Assembly (NCBI GenBank): GCA_024640385.1
Contig: JAHEFC010000022.1
Coordinates: 1 to 18,024, forward strand
Length of the DNA: 18,024 bases
From: Sphingobacteriales bacterium
GTDB taxonomy: Bacteria; Bacteroidota; Bacteroidia; Chitinophagales; Chitinophagaceae
Direction of reading: 5' to 3'
Position numbers and translations under genes: made by a program. Under the pieces are notes generated by a model. The model did not search any database. It saw nothing but the letters and a program-made list of their open reading frames with translations, and was not told the origin of the DNA. Below, one piece after another: positions 15,175 through 18,024 of this stretch (its first letter is position 1; the number at the start of each line of letters is the position of its first letter).

Positions 15175-15285
15175 ACTTAATGTTTTGGATAAGCTTAAGC
15201 TACGAAAAACTGTGAGATCATAACCACAACAGCAAAATCTTCTGCGTCTCCTGACTTTATCTCCGCGTCTTTGTGTCAAAGACAA
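15175..15285. repeat. Repeat-like sequence with GCGTCT units at the 3' end of the GNAT gene
   Basis: The gap between the GNAT and hydrolase genes contains TCTGCGTCTCC, CTCCGCGTCT and TTTGTGTCAAA in close succession (about 15240-15280), followed by AACCACAACAGCAAAATC. From memory this looks like dispersed intergenic repeats of the GCGTCTTTG type found in several Bacteroidota and Cyanobacteria. It supplies the last codons and TAA stop (15257-15259) of the GNAT gene. A 10-bp palindrome, AGCTTAAGCT, lies near 15192-15201. No clear promoter for the hydrolase gene was found here. Confidence 0.45.
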
Positions 15286-15712
15286 ATTCGAACACCTCGC
15301 CATCCTCTTCGTCATGGATCAGCCCCTGGTTTACAAATCCGTTTTTTTCAAGCACCCGCATGGAAGCCAGGTTATCGGGAAGGGTTCTTGCAGTAATCAA
15401 CACGGAAGGATCGGTTTCCAGCGCCAGTTTTACCAGTTCCCTGCAGATCTCAGTAGCCACGCCTTGCTTCTGGTACTGTTCAAATGTGCCGTAAGAGATT
15501 TCGACTTTACCTTGCCTTGGAGCTCCTTTGAAACCACCTCCTCCGATCAGTTCACCATGTTCATTAGCGAAAAAATAGGCCACCCATGGCAGTTCAAAAC
15601 CCACTTTCCTGTAATGCTCTTTGAACACAGCAACAATTGGTTCACAATCAGGGTTACCTGTAAACTGTTCATTTGCGCCTGCATCTATATCAATCAGGAT
15701 AAAACGAAGCAT
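15257..15712 (-). CDS. GNAT family N-acetyltransferase
   Basis: This 151-residue protein has the RimJ/RimL-like GNAT fold. FFANEHGELIGGGGFKG (about 47-63) forms the central strands, VEISYGTFEQYQKQGVATEI contains the acetyl-CoA loop (Q-K-Q-G-V-A, near 80-86), and LPDNLASMRVLEKNGFVNQG (110-129) is the conserved C-terminal motif. It transfers an acetyl group from acetyl-CoA to an amine; the acceptor cannot be told. It is cytosolic and starts 6 nt after the pepP stop. The final residues (about DTKTRR) are encoded within repeat-like DNA. Confidence 0.92.
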   Translation of the reverse strand: MLRFILIDIDAGANEQFTGNPDCEPIVAVFKEHYRKVGFELPWVAYFFANEHGELIGGGGFKGAPRQGKVEISYGTFEQYQKQGVATEICRELVKLALETDPSVLITARTLPDNLASMRVLEKNGFVNQGLIHDEEDGEVFEFVFDTKTRR

Positions 15713-15718
15713 TGGAAT

Positions 15719-17308
15719 TTATTTCATTGCGGGAAGAACCATATCGTTCACTACTGACTTTTTCGCCGCGGCTTTCTCCACATCTTCCGATTTACGTGGA
15801 GCAGCGGCTGAGATATTTTCGCAGGAGGTTTTGCCAATGATCACATCATCTTCGATCCTTACCCCGATATCCCACCATTTCTGATCGCAGGCACTGCCTT
15901 TAGGTATATAGATCCCGGGCTCAACTGTGATCACCATATTTTCTTTAAGCGTGGGTGTGATGGATTTGTCGTGCACATCAAGTCCCAGGTGATGCGACAC
16001 GCCGTGTATATAATATAAAGACACTTCCGATTTCTGCTTGATGATACCAAGCTTGAGTAATCCTTCTGTCAAAACCTCCGTAGTTCTTATATTAAGATCC
16101 CTGAATGGAGTTCCTTCCTTGCATAACTTGAACACTTCCTCCTGGGCCTGGTAAACCAGATCATAGATGGCCTTTTGTTCCGGAGTGAATTTACCATTGG
16201 CCGGCACGGTCCTGGTCACGTCAGCAGAATATCCGTGATACTCAGCCCCAACGTCCATTAAAACGAGCTGATTATTCAGTTTAGTAGCATTGTTCTCTGT
16301 ATAATGCAGAATGCAACCATTGCCACCGGCACCTACGATCGGGGGATAGCCTTCATCTTCAGCACCATATTTCTTATGCACATACATAAACAGCCCATGG
16401 AGTTCTGTTTCAGACATATTTGGCTGGATCGCTTTCATTACTTCTGCATGAGCAACTGCTGAAAGAAAAGATGACTTACGCAGCAGCGCGAGTTCTTCAG
16501 GTGTTTTGATCTCCCTTAATCCTGCAACCAGCCTGTTATAGTCTTCCGAAGGGAAATTATAGCTCTTCAGTTTCTGCTGCACGGAAACAAGGGTTACAGA
16601 ATCCGGTTTATTTATCAGTTCATTTACAATAGGATCATTTTTTAACACCTCATCTCCGCTGTTCGCGATCATTCCCTTGATCTGATTCACCCTCCTCGAA
16701 AGAGATTGGGGAGTAGTGTTTCTTATTGCCGAATAAGCGCCCATGAGTGGTTTACTGGCCGGCTCTTTGACATTTCCTTTTTCTTTAAATGATTTCATCA
16801 AAGAAGACAGCATGCCTGCACCGATATCATCCGGCATCCTGTCGTATATAAGATTGTATTTCGACAGATCAAGCGAAAAGTTTTTGAACTCACCGCTATT
16901 ATATACTTCCTGGAATCCAAGTTGTTTTTTCACGCCCTCTACGCCAAGCCGCCTGCCTGTCCAGACCTCTTCCATCGGATTTCTTTGCCTGACAAAAAAT
17001 ACCTCGTTGAAGGTTTTGTCGCCGATCTTCTGGTCTTCCTTAAATATCAGCAACATGGATTCCGCTTCTTTATATCCGGAGAAATAATAAAGATCCGGGT
17101 TCGGATGATAGGTATAACTCACGTCCCTTGAAAAAACACGTTCTGGGTATGCAAAAATGGCCACCACCGAATTCTCGGGCATCCGCTTCCGGAGTTCATC
17201 GCGTCTTCCTTTATGGAAGCCGGCACTCAGATAGTCTTTGGGAAGATTTTCCTGGGCAGAAACAGAAATAATACAGAGTAACCAAATTACTAAGAGGGAT
17301 GATCTCAT
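15719..17308 (-). CDS. pepP: Secreted Xaa-Pro aminopeptidase (aminopeptidase P, M24)
   Basis: The 529-residue protein has a signal peptide (MRSSLLVIWLLCIISVSAQ), so it acts in the periplasm, unlike cytosolic E. coli PepP. The N-terminal creatinase-like domain (about 30-200) contains YTYHPNPDLYYFSGY. The C-terminal pita-bread domain carries all five dinuclear metal ligands: Asp352 (MDVGAE), Asp363 (SADVTR), His439 (HGVSHH), Glu463 (VEPGIY) and Glu486 (VRIEDD). His435 and the DVHD histidine fit the proton shuttle positions. It releases the N-terminal residue from peptides with proline in second place. A C-terminal tail of about 30 residues (SAAAPRKSEDVEKAAAKKS) follows the domain. It is closely spaced with the propeller gene upstream (12 nt) and the GNAT gene downstream (6 nt). 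Confidence 0.96.
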   Translation of the reverse strand: MRSSLLVIWLLCIISVSAQENLPKDYLSAGFHKGRRDELRKRMPENSVVAIFAYPERVFSRDVSYTYHPNPDLYYFSGYKEAESMLLIFKEDQKIGDKTFNEVFFVRQRNPMEEVWTGRRLGVEGVKKQLGFQEVYNSGEFKNFSLDLSKYNLIYDRMPDDIGAGMLSSLMKSFKEKGNVKEPASKPLMGAYSAIRNTTPQSLSRRVNQIKGMIANSGDEVLKNDPIVNELINKPDSVTLVSVQQKLKSYNFPSEDYNRLVAGLREIKTPEELALLRKSSFLSAVAHAEVMKAIQPNMSETELHGLFMYVHKKYGAEDEGYPPIVGAGGNGCILHYTENNATKLNNQLVLMDVGAEYHGYSADVTRTVPANGKFTPEQKAIYDLVYQAQEEVFKLCKEGTPFRDLNIRTTEVLTEGLLKLGIIKQKSEVSLYYIHGVSHHLGLDVHDKSITPTLKENMVITVEPGIYIPKGSACDQKWWDIGVRIEDDVIIGKTSCENISAAAPRKSEDVEKAAAKKSVVNDMVLPAMK

Positions 17309-17320
17309 TGGATAAAATTA

Positions 17321-18024
17321 TTAATACCTGGCTGAATTTTTCAGATCGGGCAAGTTAAGTTCTTTCAGCTTAATGAAGTAGATATTTTCAACTCTTTGCT
17401 TCCCTACCAGCTCAGTCCGGGAAAAATAAAACAGTTCGTTTTTGATGTCAACACCAGGGCAGAACTCAGACACTGGGGTATTCACTTTATCTCCAAGGTT
17501 CTGGGGAATGCTCCATTTACCCTTCTTATTGAAACTGATATAGAGATCGGTGTCGCCGAAACCACCTTTTCGATCAGAGAAAAAGATGAGGTAATCTTCG
17601 GTAGGAGAAATATAAGGATTCGACTCGTTGCCTGCATTAATGACGGAATCCAAAAGCACTGGTGGCTGATACTTTCCATTGATGTATCTGCTTACATAGA
17701 TATCATTGTCTTTGTTCCGCCTGGTGAAATATATATTGCCGGTGTACGACATTGTAGCATAAAACTCACTACTGGATGTATTGATCTCTTCGCCTAGGCG
17801 CCTTGGCGAAGACCATCCACCGGGCGTGAGATAAACAGCAAAGACATCAAAATCACCAGCTGCATTATTATTGGAATTGAACAAAATAGTTCTGCCATCA
17901 GGAGACACAAATGGATCTATTTGCTTGAATCTTCGATCTGCAAATGGAGCAAGTTGGGGCTTCTGCCAGATGCCTTTCAGTTTTTTAGAATAGTAGATCT
18001 GCAAACTGTCGCGACCACCGAATC
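17321..18024 (-). CDS. PD40/TolB-like beta-propeller protein, C-terminal part (5' end outside window)
   Basis: The frame runs off the window at 18024, so only the last roughly 234 residues are seen; the visible reading starts FGGRDSLQIYYS. Repeats typical of WD40-like PD40 blades recur: IDPFVSPDGRTILFNSN, a blade with FYATMSYTGNIYFTRR, and SNPYISPTEDYLIFFSDRKGG, each followed by a D-x-D-(I/L/V)-(Y/F) element (GDFDVF, NDIYVS, TDLYIS). Such propellers are usually exported and bind proteins or glycans. The N-terminal signal and any fused peptidase or OmpA domain lie outside the window, so the role is undetermined. It is the first gene seen of the long minus-strand run that continues with pepP. 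Confidence 0.85.
   Translation of the reverse strand, partial: FGGRDSLQIYYSKKLKGIWQKPQLAPFADRRFKQIDPFVSPDGRTILFNSNNNAAGDFDVFAVYLTPGGWSSPRRLGEEINTSSSEFYATMSYTGNIYFTRRNKDNDIYVSRYINGKYQPPVLLDSVINAGNESNPYISPTEDYLIFFSDRKGGFGDTDLYISFNKKGKWSIPQNLGDKVNTPVSEFCPGVDIKNELFYFSRTELVGKQRVENIYFIKLKELNLPDLKNSARY

Noticed and set aside
15175..15315. 47-codon N-terminal extension of the S33 hydrolase
   Set aside because: It reads an RRRRRFCCC-type sequence from repeat-like DNA and overlaps the GNAT gene. A perfect lipoprotein signal starts at the ATG at 15174.

Overview
The window looks like an ordinary chromosomal stretch of a Bacteroidota bacterium, most likely a member of Chitinophagaceae or a close relative. 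This is inferred from the gene families: a PadR/PspC pair with the long C-terminal extension seen in this phylum, Tat-exported TIM-barrel proteins, DUF1349 and PD40 proteins, and many secreted hydrolases. It is supported by -7 boxes resembling TAnnTTTG with a TTG about 19-20 nt upstream. No RNA genes, insertion sequences, phage genes or CRISPR arrays were seen. All genes but one are on the minus strand, so the description runs from high to low coordinates.

Region A (18024 to 9746, minus) is a long, tightly packed run. It holds the C-terminal part of a PD40/TolB-like beta-propeller protein, a secreted aminopeptidase P, a GNAT acetyltransferase, a lipoprotein alpha/beta hydrolase of the proline-iminopeptidase type, a small membrane protein, a secreted DUF1349 protein, an aldo/keto reductase, a polytopic membrane protein and a secreted CocE/NonD hydrolase. 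Spacing is mostly 0-20 nt, with stop/start overlaps. The one larger gap (about 80 bp, 15175-15256) carries repeat-like sequence. Three members are exported hydrolases from peptidase-related families.

Region B (9712 to 7036, minus) has a recognisable promoter. It is a five-gene unit: VOC protein, small membrane protein, NudK-type Nudix hydrolase, an ABC ATPase without a permease, and a second VOC protein. Its last gene overlaps, tail to tail, the only plus-strand gene (6073-7047), a Tat-exported TIM-barrel sugar isomerase/epimerase-like protein.

Region C (5874 to 2918, minus) is a self-contained regulatory unit. It comprises a palindromic operator/promoter, a roughly 220-nt purine-rich leader, a PadR repressor, a large tandem-PspC membrane protein and a strong intrinsic terminator.

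Region D (2891 to 1, minus) has a gcvT promoter, gcvT (glycine cleavage T protein), a ComB-like phosphatase and the N-terminal half of an IlvD/Edd sugar-acid dehydratase. The two junctions here hold low-complexity inverted repeats that run into the stop codons of the preceding genes.

No convincing new multi-gene system was found. The items most worth checking are the PadR operator and long leader, the repeats abutting stop codons, and the clustered secreted hydrolases.
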